Assembly: GCA_963169055.1 (NCBI GenBank) | Contig: CAUJFU010000227.1 | Location: 1-22,753 of the forward strand | Source of the DNA: Myxococcota bacterium | Lineage (GTDB): Bacteria > Myxococcota_C > UBA6777 | DNA length: 22,753 bases | Direction: 5' to 3' | Shown: positions 13,586 through 21,062 of the stretch, piece by piece | Numbering within the stretch: position 1 is the stretch's first letter | How the letters are laid out: the number at the start of each line of letters is the position of its first letter | The notes under the pieces: model-generated | Seen by the model: the letters and a program-made list of their open reading frames with translations, nothing else | What the model was told of the DNA's origin: nothing | Databases searched by the model: none | Position numbers and translations under genes: made by a program

Positions 13586-14859
13586 GAGCGAAACCACCCC
13601 CTCGAATAAAACAACCACGTCAAACCCGACGCGCTCAACACCATCAAACCCAAGATCCCAAAGTATCCATATCTCCACTGCAACTCAGGCATATACTTAA
13701 AGTTCATCCCATAGATCGCCGCGATCAAATTCAGCGGAACGAAGGTCAACGACACCATCGCCAACCAACGCATCGCCACCCCCATCCGTGTATTCACCGT
13801 AGACAAGTGCAGATCCATCAAGCTCGCTGCCAATTCACGGGCGTTTTCGACCATATCTCCGATCTGCATCGACTCATCCAACAGATTCCGCAGATACGCG
13901 GACATCTCTTCTTGGATCATAGGACTCTCGCACTCCTGCATCCCACGCACGATCTCACGCACCGGCCACACCGCCTTGCGAACGCGCATCAACTGGCGGC
14001 GCAACAGATACAGATCCTCTAAAAGCTCCCGATGCCCCGTCTGTTCCAACAACGCATCTTCTAACTCTTCGATCCGATCGTTCAAACGATCCAAGACCAC
14101 AAAATACCGATCCAAGATCGCACTAAACAAACCGTACACCAGATAGTCCGAGCCTCTCTTGCGCAAAAGCCCGATCCCTTCGCGCAAACGGCGGCGCAGA
14201 TGCTGAAACACATCCCCCCCATGCTCTTGGATCGTCAACACCCAATCCCGCCCCCAAAAGATGCTGATCTGCTCGCGTTCCATCGCCTCTTTCGTTTCGC
14301 TGTACGTCAACATCTTCAACAAAATATACAAGCTTTGCTCGTATTCCTCGAACTTCGGGCGTTGGCGCACATCCGAGATATCTTCGCGCACCAAGGGATG
14401 CAGATCAAACCGCCGTTGCACACGTGCAAGCATCTCCTTGTCCATGTTGTCGTTGATGTTAAACCAAAAGATCAGCTCTTCGCTCGGCGCACGCTTGCTC
14501 AGTTCCTGCTTCCACGCGAAAAAAGCTTCCTCGTCTTCAAACGCCCGCTCCTCTAGCCAAGCCGAACAATAGGCAATCCCATAAAATCGCGTATCCTGCG
14601 GATCATTCAACGGATGGATATCCCCCACGCCGCGTTCTTTCGGCTCCGACACAAGAGGGCCCGCGACCTGCATCACATCGGCCTCACCGCCCGATGTGAT
14701 CACCCGCCCGCCCACAACAGCCTGCCCCTGTGGGCTGGTTTGCGAGGAAAACGCCTCGACCTCTTTCGAATGCCGATACCCTCCCCCTTGCGCGAGCGCC
14801 GTAATGCCCGTGTGAGAATCCCGCTTCCTTGGCTTGTTTCGTTTGTTTTGATCTTTCAC
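13582..14859 (-). CDS. corA: CorA-type magnesium/cobalt transport protein, 425 aa
   Basis: This is an inner-membrane channel for Mg2+ (also Co2+ and Ni2+), a pentamer in characterised members. The GMN signature is present at residues 384-386 (IYGMNFKYMPEL) between the two C-terminal transmembrane helices (about 364-384 and 398-417), and the protein ends in a basic FYSRGWFRS tail. The long helical cytoplasmic domain precedes it. The first 80 or so residues are an extra, hydrophilic Lys/Arg/Gly-rich region not needed in compact CorA proteins. The start is the GTG at 14859 with AAGAGGA 7 nt upstream. The open frame reaching 15336 runs through the upstream gene and has no function before this point. 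The stop overlaps the proposed TTG start of the DUF2357 nuclease gene. Confidence 0.93.
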   Translation of the reverse strand: MKDQNKRNKPRKRDSHTGITALAQGGGYRHSKEVEAFSSQTSPQGQAVVGGRVITSGGEADVMQVAGPLVSEPKERGVGDIHPLNDPQDTRFYGIAYCSAWLEERAFEDEEAFFAWKQELSKRAPSEELIFWFNINDNMDKEMLARVQRRFDLHPLVREDISDVRQRPKFEEYEQSLYILLKMLTYSETKEAMEREQISIFWGRDWVLTIQEHGGDVFQHLRRRLREGIGLLRKRGSDYLVYGLFSAILDRYFVVLDRLNDRIEELEDALLEQTGHRELLEDLYLLRRQLMRVRKAVWPVREIVRGMQECESPMIQEEMSAYLRNLLDESMQIGDMVENARELAASLMDLHLSTVNTRMGVAMRWLAMVSLTFVPLNLIAAIYGMNFKYMPELQWRYGYFGILGLMVLSASGLTWLFYSRGWFRS

Positions 14860-14879
14860 GTCACGATCCTCTTGGTTGC

Positions 14880-15539
14880 TTACGGTGAAGGCCGAACCTG
14901 CCGAGTGGTGGGCAGAACACGCGGTGGCGGAGGCGGTACGCTGCGCGGTGGCGGTACGCTGCGCGGTGGGGGGGGAGCGAGTGTATCGGGCGGTAGATCG
15001 GATTGCTCTCGTGTCATCAGCCAGAGGATCGGCCCTCGATACGATCCTGTGTAGGCAGGCAAAGCAAACGGACACGCCTCCGCGCACTGCTGCCGCAAGA
15101 CCTTTCGCTCTTGTGCGACTTGCGCCGAAAAAGTGTACGCATCTTGTGCCGTAAACAAACGATCGCGTTGCAACGCATACAACCGCTTCCAACTGGCCGT
15201 TGGACGGTGCTCTTGGTAACGCAACGCCATCCGCACCAAGCGACAACGCGGGATCTGCCCCGAGATCAGCTCCACTTGGTACAACAACTTTCCCCACGCT
15301 CCACGAACATCCCAACACGCCGCAACATGTTCCCAAGCCTCGGCCTGAGCCTGTGCATAGCTACGCAACAACAACGCACGATACGCTGCATCGCCGCTCT
15401 CTCGATCTTCCACAAAGGGCCTCGGTTCAGGCAGGTGTACACGCGGAACACAGCCCGTCCCAACAAACCAGACCCACGCCACCTTGCAAAAAACAACACC
15501 ACACTTGACAAGACGAACCAAAAACACATGATCTCCCAT
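14880..15539 (-). CDS. Pro-rich lipoprotein-like protein, 219 aa
   Basis: A hydrophobic N-terminus (residues 5-28) ends at VGTGC, a plausible lipoprotein site, so the product is probably anchored in an envelope membrane. The middle is helical, rich in Arg, Gln and Ala, and contains four or five cysteines. Residues 185-215 are low-complexity PPPPR-SVPPP repeats encoded by an imperfect GGTGGCGGTACGCTGCGC-type DNA repeat (about 14921-14975). The ATG at 15539 has a poor ribosome binding site. A GTG four codons later sits 5 nt after GGGAG and may be the real start. The gene ends 20 bp before corA, so the two form a likely operon continuing into the DUF2357 gene. The family is not recognised. Confidence 0.62.
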   Translation of the reverse strand: MGDHVFLVRLVKCGVVFCKVAWVWFVGTGCVPRVHLPEPRPFVEDRESGDAAYRALLLRSYAQAQAEAWEHVAACWDVRGAWGKLLYQVELISGQIPRCRLVRMALRYQEHRPTASWKRLYALQRDRLFTAQDAYTFSAQVAQERKVLRQQCAEACPFALPAYTGSYRGPILWLMTREQSDLPPDTLAPPPPRSVPPPRSVPPPPPRVLPTTRQVRPSP

Positions 15540-15612
15540 CTTTGTCCAAGCGCGTCTTTGCTATACCTGCTGACACGCACAACGCACAAACGTACCATAA
15601 AGGAGTCTCGCC

Positions 15613-15762
15613 TTGAGCAGCACCCCCAATCCAAAAACGGACGCCCATCAAACCACCACCACCGCACCACGTAAAGACCCCACCGCTTTCTTGATGCTCT
15701 GGCTCGGATCTCTGAGCGTTTTTATCATCCTGTACGCGATCTTTGTCCATAAACTGCAATAA
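15613..15762 (+). CDS. Small single-span membrane protein, 49 aa
   Basis: A TTG at 15613 with AGGAG 7 nt upstream opens a 49-codon frame ending in TAA at 15760-15762. The N-terminal 25 residues are polar (Ser/Thr/Pro, HQTTTTAPRKDP) and residues 27-46 form one hydrophobic helix (FLMLWLGSLSVFIILYAIF) before the end VHKLQ. This organisation, a strong ribosome binding site and a clean transmembrane segment argue for a real small membrane protein. It is divergent from the lipoprotein gene (73 bp apart) and lies upstream of the rplM promoter region. Family and function are unknown. Confidence 0.55.
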   Translation: MSSTPNPKTDAHQTTTTAPRKDPTAFLMLWLGSLSVFIILYAIFVHKLQ

Positions 15763-15776
15763 CTTCGCAAATCGTC

Positions 15777-15805
15777 TTGACAAGATCGACGCTTTCGGTT
15801 AGAAA
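15777..15805 (+). promoter_or_regulatory. Candidate sigma-70-type promoter of rplM-rpsI
   Basis: TTGACA (15777-15782) is followed after 17 bp by TAGAAA (15800-15805). The -35 and spacing are ideal and the -10 matches 4 of 6 positions. It lies just after the small membrane-protein gene and would give a leader of about 320 nt for rplM. Confidence 0.5.
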
Positions 15806-16002
15806 CTTCCCTCGCTTTGAAAACAGGTGTTTGGCGATCCTTTCCACCGCCAACGCAATCACCTCCCCCCAAAGCACTTCTCGCGAGATCGAATCGCTCC
15901 CGCCTCGAAGCCCCGTTACACCACTTTGAGACGCTGGTGACCTCTCTCTCGCTCGGTTCAAACAAGATCACGTTCTGTTTTCGCACCCTTCCTGACCTAA
16001 AG

Positions 16003-16082
16003 AAGGACGGATGCCCCTTTTTTCTATCTCTCACCCAAGCGTCTGTCCTACAGCCCGTTCCTTTTGGGTAGCGTCCGTCCTT
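16003..16082 (+). promoter_or_regulatory. Structured rplM leader with two competing pairings
   Basis: AAGGACGGATGC (16003-16014) can pair over 12 bp with GCGTCCGTCCTT (16071-16082, one wobble). Its inner part, GGACGGATGC, can instead pair over 10 bp with GCGTCTGTCC (16039-16048, two wobbles). The two right arms are a near direct repeat, so the pairings exclude each other. Autoregulatory leaders are known before rplM in other bacteria; whether this is one is inference. Confidence 0.45.
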
Positions 16083-16137
16083 TGGGGCGAACGAGCATCG
16101 AAACACACAGACAAGCACAAAAACACAGGTTTTTAAC

Positions 16138-16578
16138 ATGAAAACGTTTATGCCGAACGAACAAAACGCGCAACAAGAGCGCAAGTGGTATGTCGTCGAT
16201 ATGAAAGACCAAGTCCTCGGACGGGCTGCCGCTCATATCGCTTCTGTCCTGCGGGGCAAAAATAAACCTGAATTCACGCCCTTTATCGACTGCGGCGACT
16301 TTGTCGTCGTGATCAACGTCGAACACCTCAAACTGACGGGCCGCAAACTCGACCGTAAACTGTATCGCAAACACACGGGTCGCCCGGGTGGACTCCGCAC
16401 TCGCACCGCACGCCAAATGCTCGAAACCAAACCCGAAGACGTGCTCCTCCTCGCCATCAAAGGGATGCTTCCCAAAAATTCGATCGGGCGCCAGATGATC
16501 CGCAAACTCAAAGTCTATACCGGCCCCGAGCATCCCCACCAAGCGCAACAACCTCAAAATCTTGAAATCAAAGGCTAA
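16138..16578 (+). CDS. rplM: 50S ribosomal protein L13, 146 aa
   Basis: L13 is an early-assembly protein of the large ribosomal subunit that binds 23S rRNA. The family pattern is clear: KWYVVDMKDQVLGRAA (16-31), then the FTPFIDCGDFVVVINVE block (46-62), YRKHTGRPGG (76-85), the LLLAIKGMLPKNSIGR segment (103-118) and the end KVYTGPEHPHQAQQP. Length is normal with a short N-terminal extension. The ATG at 16138 is used; an ATG four codons later is also possible. rpsI follows after 15 bp, the conserved rplM-rpsI operon. The 5' leader is structured. Confidence 0.97.
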   Translation: MKTFMPNEQNAQQERKWYVVDMKDQVLGRAAAHIASVLRGKNKPEFTPFIDCGDFVVVINVEHLKLTGRKLDRKLYRKHTGRPGGLRTRTARQMLETKPEDVLLLAIKGMLPKNSIGRQMIRKLKVYTGPEHPHQAQQPQNLEIKG

Positions 16579-16593
16579 TAGGAGTACACCGTC

Positions 16594-17208
16594 ATGATGA
16601 TCGTAAAAGGCGAGCGTTGGCAAGCCACCGGAAAACGCAAAACCTCCGTGGCTCGCGTGATCCTTGTCCCCGGCTCGGGCAAGATCCATATCCGCAAATG
16701 GCGCGTTATGCCCAAAAGCGCCGATCTTACTGTCTCTTACACCGATCCCCGTAGCGGCGAAACCGTCGAAGAAAAAGCCATCTTCTCCCCCAAACTCCAA
16801 GAAGGCGAATTCGGCGTCCCCCGCACCGCTCGCACCGGCAAAAAAGCCTTCCGCTACACCCCGGTTGATGAATATTTTGGCCGTCAAACCCTCCGCATGA
16901 TCGTGCAACAACCCTTTGAAGCCGCCAAAATGATCGAGCAATTCGATGTGTTCGTCAACGTCAGAGGCGGCGGTCACAGCGGTCAAGCAGATGCCATCCG
17001 TCACGGTATCGCACGCGCTTTGGCTCGCTTCGAACTCGCCAAAAATCCCCAATACGGCAAGCTCGATGAAGCCGGCAACGTCAACAGCGGCCCGATCCGC
17101 CTTGCCCTCAAACGCGCTGGACTCCTCACCCGCGATGCCCGCGTCAAAGAACGTAAAAAATACGGTCGCCCCGCCGCTCGTAAACGCTTCCAGTACTCCA
17201 AGCGTTAA
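16594..17208 (+). CDS. rpsI: 30S ribosomal protein S9 with internal insertions, 204 aa
   Basis: S9 belongs to the small subunit, and its C-terminal tail reaches the P-site tRNA. The conserved core is intact: [10 protein letters not shown] (13-22), then [14 protein letters not shown] (94-107), [27 protein letters not shown] (117-143) and the tail [19 protein letters not shown] (186-204). S9 is usually about 130 residues. Here roughly 55 extra residues lie between the HIR strand and DEYFGRQ (about 35-90), and about 16 more separate ARFE from [12 protein letters not shown] (about 148-164). Reading frame and codon use stay regular through both, so they look like real extensions and not errors. 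AGGAG lies 9 nt before the ATG. Confidence 0.96.
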   Translation: MMIVKGERWQATGKRKTSVARVILVPGSGKIHIRKWRVMPKSADLTVSYTDPRSGETVEEKAIFSPKLQEGEFGVPRTARTGKKAFRYTPVDEYFGRQTLRMIVQQPFEAAKMIEQFDVFVNVRGGGHSGQADAIRHGIARALARFELAKNPQYGKLDEAGNVNSGPIRLALKRAGLLTRDARVKERKKYGRPAARKRFQYSKR

Positions 17209-17228
17209 TCCCTTCGAACCGACGCCGT

Positions 17229-17245
17229 GGCATCTGTTGGATGCC
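17229..17245 (+). terminator. Weak hairpin after rpsI
   Basis: GGCATC (17229-17234) and GATGCC (17240-17245) form a 6-bp stem with a 5-nt loop, 20 bp past the rpsI stop. A C-run follows where a T-run would be expected, so intrinsic termination is doubtful. Confidence 0.3.
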
Positions 17246-17249
17246 CCCC

Positions 17250-17291
17250 GCTTTCATGGGACACTGCCCCGTTTTCATGGGACACTGCCCC
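17250..17291. repeat. 21-bp tandem pair
   Basis: Two adjacent 21-bp units (17250-17270 and 17271-17291) differ at one base and contain TTTCATGGGACACTGCCCC. Repeated GGGACACTG blocks can occur at insertion-sequence ends, but no transposase or second end is visible. Confidence 0.8.
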
Positions 17292-17551
17292 ACACCCCGC
17301 AAAAAGTCACAACCCCCATAGCGGCGAAGAGAGCATCGTTTTTCATACGAACGACGATTCGCTTGAAACGCCGCGTACTCGGGTGTTTTCGCCAACGGCG
17401 TCACCGACCTTTCCGTTTCTTCTGCGTTCTCCCACCTCCGCATCAAAATCCAAAAGACATACGCTCGAAACCTCGGAGCGCTCGGCTGTGATTACCCTAT
17501 TGTTGGGCAGTCACAGGGGGCTATTCCAACATCTTTAAGCACGCGACCTCT

Positions 17552-17660
17552 GGATTTCATCGCAGCCACAAAGAAAACCCGTGTTCGCACTTATCTCTCC
17601 GCAAGTCCCGAGCCCACCGAAGGGTTTCATCTCAGCCACAAAGAAAACCCGTGTTCGCAC
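17552..17660. repeat. 70-bp-spaced direct repeat of about 39 bp
   Basis: Two blocks start at 17552 and 17622 and share CAGCCACAAAGAAAACCCGT and the following GTTCGCAC, with two mismatches near their beginnings. The second block runs into copy 2 of the dispersed repeat, and both share its CCGTGTTCGC motif. Confidence 0.8.
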
Positions 17661-17760
17661 CCGTCAAGCGGAGCCGCTATGGGTGTGAAAAACGTCTATT
17701 CGCCCCGCCAATACGGGGTCAAGGGGCGACAGTCCCTTGCGGGGTGTGGGGCAGCGCCCC
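17640..17760 (+). repeat. Dispersed intergenic repeat, copy 2 (about 120 bp)
   Basis: Homologous in the same orientation to 1446-1567 by a series of shared blocks. The right part, GGGGTGTGGGGCAGCGCCCC (17741-17760), is partly self-complementary. Confidence 0.75.
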
Positions 17761-17778
17761 AACGTAAATCGCCCCACA

Positions 17779-17829
17779 ACGTAAAGCACTCCACTACGTA
17801 AAGCACTCCACTACGTAAAGCACTCCACT
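17779..17829. repeat. 17-bp minisatellite, three exact copies
   Basis: ACGTAAAGCACTCCACT is repeated three times without spacers (17779-17795, 17796-17812, 17813-17829), flanked by degenerate copies. It lies 38 bp beyond the clpX stop. Confidence 0.9.
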
Positions 17830-17867
17830 ACGGAAAACGTCACGCAACGGAAAGCGCATGACAACAT

Positions 17868-19118
17868 TCAGGCGGATTTTTTGTGTTCTTTGTAGATCAT
17901 GGTGGGTGGGGCGTTATGGAGGACGACGTCAGCGTCGATGACGCACTCTTTGACGCCTTCGAGGGAGGGGAGATCGTACATCACGTCGAGCATGACGGAT
18001 TCCATGATGGCGCGCAAACCGCGTGCGCCGCTTTGGCGTTCCATACATTTTTTGGCGATCGCCTTGAGCGCTTCCTCGGTGATATGCAGCGCGACGCCTT
18101 CCATCATAAAGAGTTTTTCGTACTGCCGAACCAGCGCATTTTTGGGTTCTTTGAGGATACGAAGCAAAGAGGCTTCGTCGAGATCATCCATCGTCGCCAC
18201 CACAGGTAAGCGCCCAACAAACTCAGGGATCAAACCAAACTTGATGAGATCCTCGGGTTCGCTTTGATGGAGAAGCTCACCCAGTCGGAAGTCTTTCTTA
18301 CTGCGAACAGCCGCGTGGAATCCGATCTGGCTTCCTGCGATCCGCTTTTCGATCATCTTCTCGATGCCATGAAAAGCCCCGCCCACCACAAACAAGATAT
18401 TCGTGGTATCGAGTTGGATAAACTCTTGATGGGGATGCTTGCGGCCCCCCTTGGCGGGGACATTGGCGACCGTCCCCTCCAGCATCCGCAACAGGGCTTG
18501 TTGAACTCCTTCGCCCGAGACATCGCGAGTGATCGAAGCGGATTCACTTTTTCGAGCGATCTTGTCGATCTCGTCGATGTATACGATGCCTCGCTCGGCG
18601 CGCTCCAGTTTGTAATCCGAGGCTTGTAATAGACTTACTAACACATTCTCGACGTCTTCGCCGACATAACCGGCCTCCGTCAAAGTCGTCGCGTCGGCCA
18701 TCGCAAAAGGCACATCCAGAAAGCGCGCTAGGCTTTGTGCAAGCAACGTTTTCCCTGAACCTGTCGGCCCCAACAACAAGATGTTCGACTTTTGAAGCTC
18801 GACTTCCCCCGCACGAGGCCGACATTCGACCCGCTTGTAATGGTTATACACCGCGACGGACAGGACTTTTTTCGCCAGATCTTGACCGATAACGTACTGA
18901 TCCAAAAATTCTTTGATCTCGATCGGCTTGGGGATATCCAGCGACGGGCGCGCTTCTTCGGGGTCAAATGCGTTTGCGATGATATCGTTGCACAGTTGCA
19001 CACACTCATCACAGATGTATACGTTGGGTCCAGCGATCAGCTTTCGTACTTCGTGTTGGCTTTTGTGACAAAACGAACAGCTAAGTCGCTTGTTCGATTG
19101 GCCTTTCTGTTTGGACAT
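17868..19118 (-). CDS. clpX: ClpX, ATP-dependent unfoldase of the Clp protease, 416 aa
   Basis: ClpX is an AAA+ hexamer that unfolds tagged proteins and feeds them to ClpP in the cytoplasm. The N-terminal zinc domain has C14-x2-C17 and C36-x2-C39. Walker A is GPTGSGKT (117-124), the pore loop is GYVG (150-153), Walker B is IVYIDEIDK (178-186), and [15 protein letters not shown] (201-215) follows; a sensor and GARGLRAI block close the protein. Length is standard. The ATG at 19118 has GAGG 5 nt upstream. clpP is not adjacent upstream; instead a divergent response regulator follows across 174 bp. Confidence 0.98.
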   Translation of the reverse strand: MSKQKGQSNKRLSCSFCHKSQHEVRKLIAGPNVYICDECVQLCNDIIANAFDPEEARPSLDIPKPIEIKEFLDQYVIGQDLAKKVLSVAVYNHYKRVECRPRAGEVELQKSNILLLGPTGSGKTLLAQSLARFLDVPFAMADATTLTEAGYVGEDVENVLVSLLQASDYKLERAERGIVYIDEIDKIARKSESASITRDVSGEGVQQALLRMLEGTVANVPAKGGRKHPHQEFIQLDTTNILFVVGGAFHGIEKMIEKRIAGSQIGFHAAVRSKKDFRLGELLHQSEPEDLIKFGLIPEFVGRLPVVATMDDLDEASLLRILKEPKNALVRQYEKLFMMEGVALHITEEALKAIAKKCMERQSGARGLRAIMESVMLDVMYDLPSLEGVKECVIDADVVLHNAPPTMIYKEHKKSA

Positions 19119-19206
19119 CGGAGCCTCAATGGATCGGGTTTGCCCGATCAGATGAAAAGATCAAAACGGGAAACAGCGTCGATCTTGTGGTTTTCAGTCT
19201 TTCCAC

Positions 19207-19223
19207 CGTGCTTGTCAAGCACG
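19207..19223. promoter_or_regulatory. Perfect inverted repeat between clpX and the response regulator
   Basis: CGTGCTT (19207-19213) and AAGCACG (19217-19223) are complementary around GTC. The site lies about 70 bp before the response regulator and 89 bp before clpX. Overlapping TTGTCA and a downstream TAGGAT (19233-19238, 15-bp spacing) could form a weak promoter for the regulator, making this a candidate operator; a small transcript hairpin is the alternative. Confidence 0.45.
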
Positions 19224-19292
19224 ATTCGACCTTAGGATGCTTGATCTCTGAGAAAAAGCGCAAATCTCTCCAAAAACAATCACGAGGACCCC

Positions 19293-20753
19293 TTGCAAAA
19301 CGCACACAGCTACACCGTCCTGATCGTCGATGACGAACCCGGAAACGTCGAATCGTTGAGCCGTATCTTTCAACGCGAAGGCTACAACGTACTCACCGCC
19401 ACCCATGGGCGAGAAGGCTTGGATCTCGTTCGCCAACACCCCATCGACGTGGTGTTGTGCGATATCATGATGCCCCAAATGGACGGATTATCGCTGCTCA
19501 AAGCGATCAAAGCCATCTCCGCACACACCGAAGTCATCACCATGACCGCCTACGGCAGCATCGAACGCGCAGTCGAGGCCATCAAACAAGGCGCATACGA
19601 CTTTATCACCAAGCCACTCAAACGCCGCGATATCCTCAAACTCGTCGAAAAAGCCCTTGACCGCTCCTCTCTGCTTCAAGAAAACCAACATCTCCGACAA
19701 CGCCTCCAAGATATCGAAGAAACCCCCTTGATCGTCGGCCAAAGCCCTGCCCTCCGACGCACGATGGATATCGTCAAACAAGCCGCTCCCACCGACGCAA
19801 CCGTTTTGATCCAAGGCGAATCCGGCACAGGAAAAGAACTGATCGCCCGCGAACTCCATCGCCTCAGCCACCGAGGCCATCAAAAGTTTGTTGCCCTCAA
19901 CTGTGCGGCCTTTCCTGAAACCCTCCTTGATAGCGAACTCTTCGGCTACGAAAAAGGCGCGTTCACGGGCGCAAACAACGCAAAGCCCGGTCGATTTGAG
20001 CTGGCCCACGGCGGAACCCTTTTCCTCGATGAGATCGGCGAGATCGTGCCTAGCGTACAAGTCAAGTTGCTGCGTGTCCTCCAAAACCGACGCATCGAGC
20101 GGCTCGGCGGCACACTCTCCACTCCTATCGATATCCGCCTGATCGCCGCAACCAACAAAAACCTCCGCCAAGAAGTCAAACAAGGCCGTTTCCGTGAAGA
20201 CCTCTACTACCGACTCCACGTGATCGAGATCCATATCCCCCCTCTGCGCGAACGCCCCGACGATATCCCTCTGCTTGCTCAACACTTTCTCGACAAATAC
20301 GCCCAAAAAAACCGAAAGCCCCTCTTGCACCTCGAAAAAGAAACCATCGAGATCCTCAAACAATACGCTTGGCCCGGCAACGTCCGACAACTCGAAAATG
20401 TGATCGAACGCGCTGTCGTCCTCGCTCCCAGCACCCACATCAAACCCTCCGATCTCCCGACCGAAGTCCATCAAACCAACACCGATGGCAATTACTTTAT
20501 TATCCCCTTTGGAACCCCCCTCGACGAGATCGAACGCCACGTTATCAGCGAAACTCTCCGTCGCACCGATGGCGACAAAAAACTCACCGCCCAACTTCTC
20601 GGCGTTGCCACCCGCACCATTTACCGCAAGATCGAAGCCTTCCAAGATGGCGATAAAAAAACCGACGACGAAAAACCCCTACCAATCGATGAATCCGAAG
20701 AAACCGATCTGCCCATCCACCCCAACGACGCTCCAGATGCTTCTTTGCCATAG
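19293..20753 (+). CDS. Sigma-54-dependent response regulator (NtrC family), 486 aa
   Basis: This is a transcription activator of sigma-54 promoters, phosphorylated by a sensor kinase not seen in the window. The receiver domain (about 8-125) has the acidic pair D13/D14, phospho-acceptor D57 and the switch residues T85 and K107. The AAA+ domain (about 145-385) has Walker A GESGTGKE (175-182), the sigma-54 contact loop GAFTGA (222-227) and Walker B LFLDE (243-247), followed by FREDLYYRL. A C-terminal Fis-type helix-turn-helix (about 430-457, LTAQLLGVATRTIYRKI) and an acidic tail complete it. The start is TTG at 19293 with GAGGA upstream. It lies upstream of gspC on the same strand, so control of the secretion genes is possible but not shown. 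Confidence 0.95.
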   Translation: MQNAHSYTVLIVDDEPGNVESLSRIFQREGYNVLTATHGREGLDLVRQHPIDVVLCDIMMPQMDGLSLLKAIKAISAHTEVITMTAYGSIERAVEAIKQGAYDFITKPLKRRDILKLVEKALDRSSLLQENQHLRQRLQDIEETPLIVGQSPALRRTMDIVKQAAPTDATVLIQGESGTGKELIARELHRLSHRGHQKFVALNCAAFPETLLDSELFGYEKGAFTGANNAKPGRFELAHGGTLFLDEIGEIVPSVQVKLLRVLQNRRIERLGGTLSTPIDIRLIAATNKNLRQEVKQGRFREDLYYRLHVIEIHIPPLRERPDDIPLLAQHFLDKYAQKNRKPLLHLEKETIEILKQYAWPGNVRQLENVIERAVVLAPSTHIKPSDLPTEVHQTNTDGNYFIIPFGTPLDEIERHVISETLRRTDGDKKLTAQLLGVATRTIYRKIEAFQDGDKKTDDEKPLPIDESEETDLPIHPNDAPDASLP

Positions 20754-20767
20754 CCTTCCCCGCCACG

Positions 20768-20782
20768 TTGACAAGATGTCAA
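20768..20782. promoter_or_regulatory. 15-bp inverted repeat
   Basis: TTGACA (20768-20773) and TGTCAA (20777-20782) are perfectly complementary around AGA. It lies 14 bp after the response-regulator stop. TTGACA could be a -35 element but no -10 follows at 16-18 bp, so an operator or protein-binding site is more likely. Confidence 0.4.
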
Positions 20783-20922
20783 ACATTTGCATCCCGCCCC
20801 AAGGCGTCCTATGCTACGCCGCGCCCTCCAGAAGAAGACTGCACCAGCGCTGTTGGCCCCACACGCCGCTACGCCTCGCTTTCTCTCTGGAACAAACAAT
20901 ATAAATCACTTGTGTCTTGTGG

Positions 20923-20986
20923 TTGGCTTGCTTTTTGCGTGCCGCCGTGAATTGCTTGGTGTTCGGCCTTCCCAAAAAGCAGCCAA
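20923..20986 (+). promoter_or_regulatory. Long hairpin in the gspC leader
   Basis: The left arm TTGGCTTGCTTTTTG (20923-20937) pairs over 14 bp, with one bulged T, with CAAAAAGCAGCCAA (20973-20986) around a 35-nt loop. No T-tract follows directly, so it is not a standard terminator. It lies 76 bp before gspC and could affect transcript stability or start as part of the leader. Confidence 0.5.
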
Positions 20987-21062
20987 GCCAGAGGCTTTGT
21001 CCCTTCGCCACAGTCAAGCGAACGGCATCGCCCCCAATCTACCCTGTCGTCCGAGGTGAAAG

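Larger units (their letters stand above)
15763..16137 (+). other. Intergenic region and leader of rplM-rpsI
   Basis: This 375-bp stretch contains no gene I can support. It holds a candidate promoter (15777-15805) and a leader with an inverted repeat and a second competing arm (16003-16082). The rplM ribosome binding site is weak (AGG within CAGGTTTTTAAC). Confidence 0.6.
17209..17867. other. Repeat-rich intergenic region between rpsI and clpX
   Basis: This 659-bp stretch has no supportable gene. It contains a weak hairpin after rpsI (17229-17245), a 21-bp tandem pair (17250-17291), a copy of the 21-bp dispersed sequence (17502-17522, inverted relative to 301-321), a 70-bp-spaced repeat (17552-17660), copy 2 of the long dispersed repeat (about 17640-17760) and a 17-bp minisatellite (17779-17829). 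Confidence 0.7.
20754..21062 (+). other. Intergenic region and leader of gspC
   Basis: The 309-bp spacer contains an inverted repeat (20768-20782), a TATAAA that could be a -10 element (20900-20905, no good -35) and a long hairpin (20923-20986). An open frame (20787-21059, 90 codons from a TTG, or from an ATG at 20811) ends 3 bp before gspC and contains a hydrophobic VVGLLFAC segment. With an arginine- and proline-rich remainder and the hairpin running through it, I do not accept it as a gene, but a leader ORF is possible. Confidence 0.5.

Noticed and set aside
13586-13678. Longer DUF2357 start inside corA
   Set aside because: The frame extends 31 codons into corA, but no ribosome binding site is seen there and the residues do not resemble the family; TTG at 13585 fits better.
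13060-14022. Open frame of 320 codons on the plus strand
   Set aside because: It is antisense to the DUF2357 and corA genes, which have recognised domains; its His/Pro/Arg-rich composition is an artefact.
15505-15533. Plus-strand promoter from TTGACA
   Set aside because: The hexamer lies within the start of the lipoprotein gene and the -10 position reads ATGATC, a poor match.
17779-17829. CRISPR-like short repeats
   Set aside because: The 17-bp units are contiguous and have no spacers.
19488-20645. Open frame of 385 codons on the minus strand
   Set aside because: It is antisense to the sigma-54 response regulator, whose domains are unmistakable.
20787-21059. Small gene immediately upstream of gspC
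   Set aside because: It starts from a TTG or a poorly placed ATG, is Arg/Pro-rich and overlaps a long hairpin; I keep it only as a possible leader frame.
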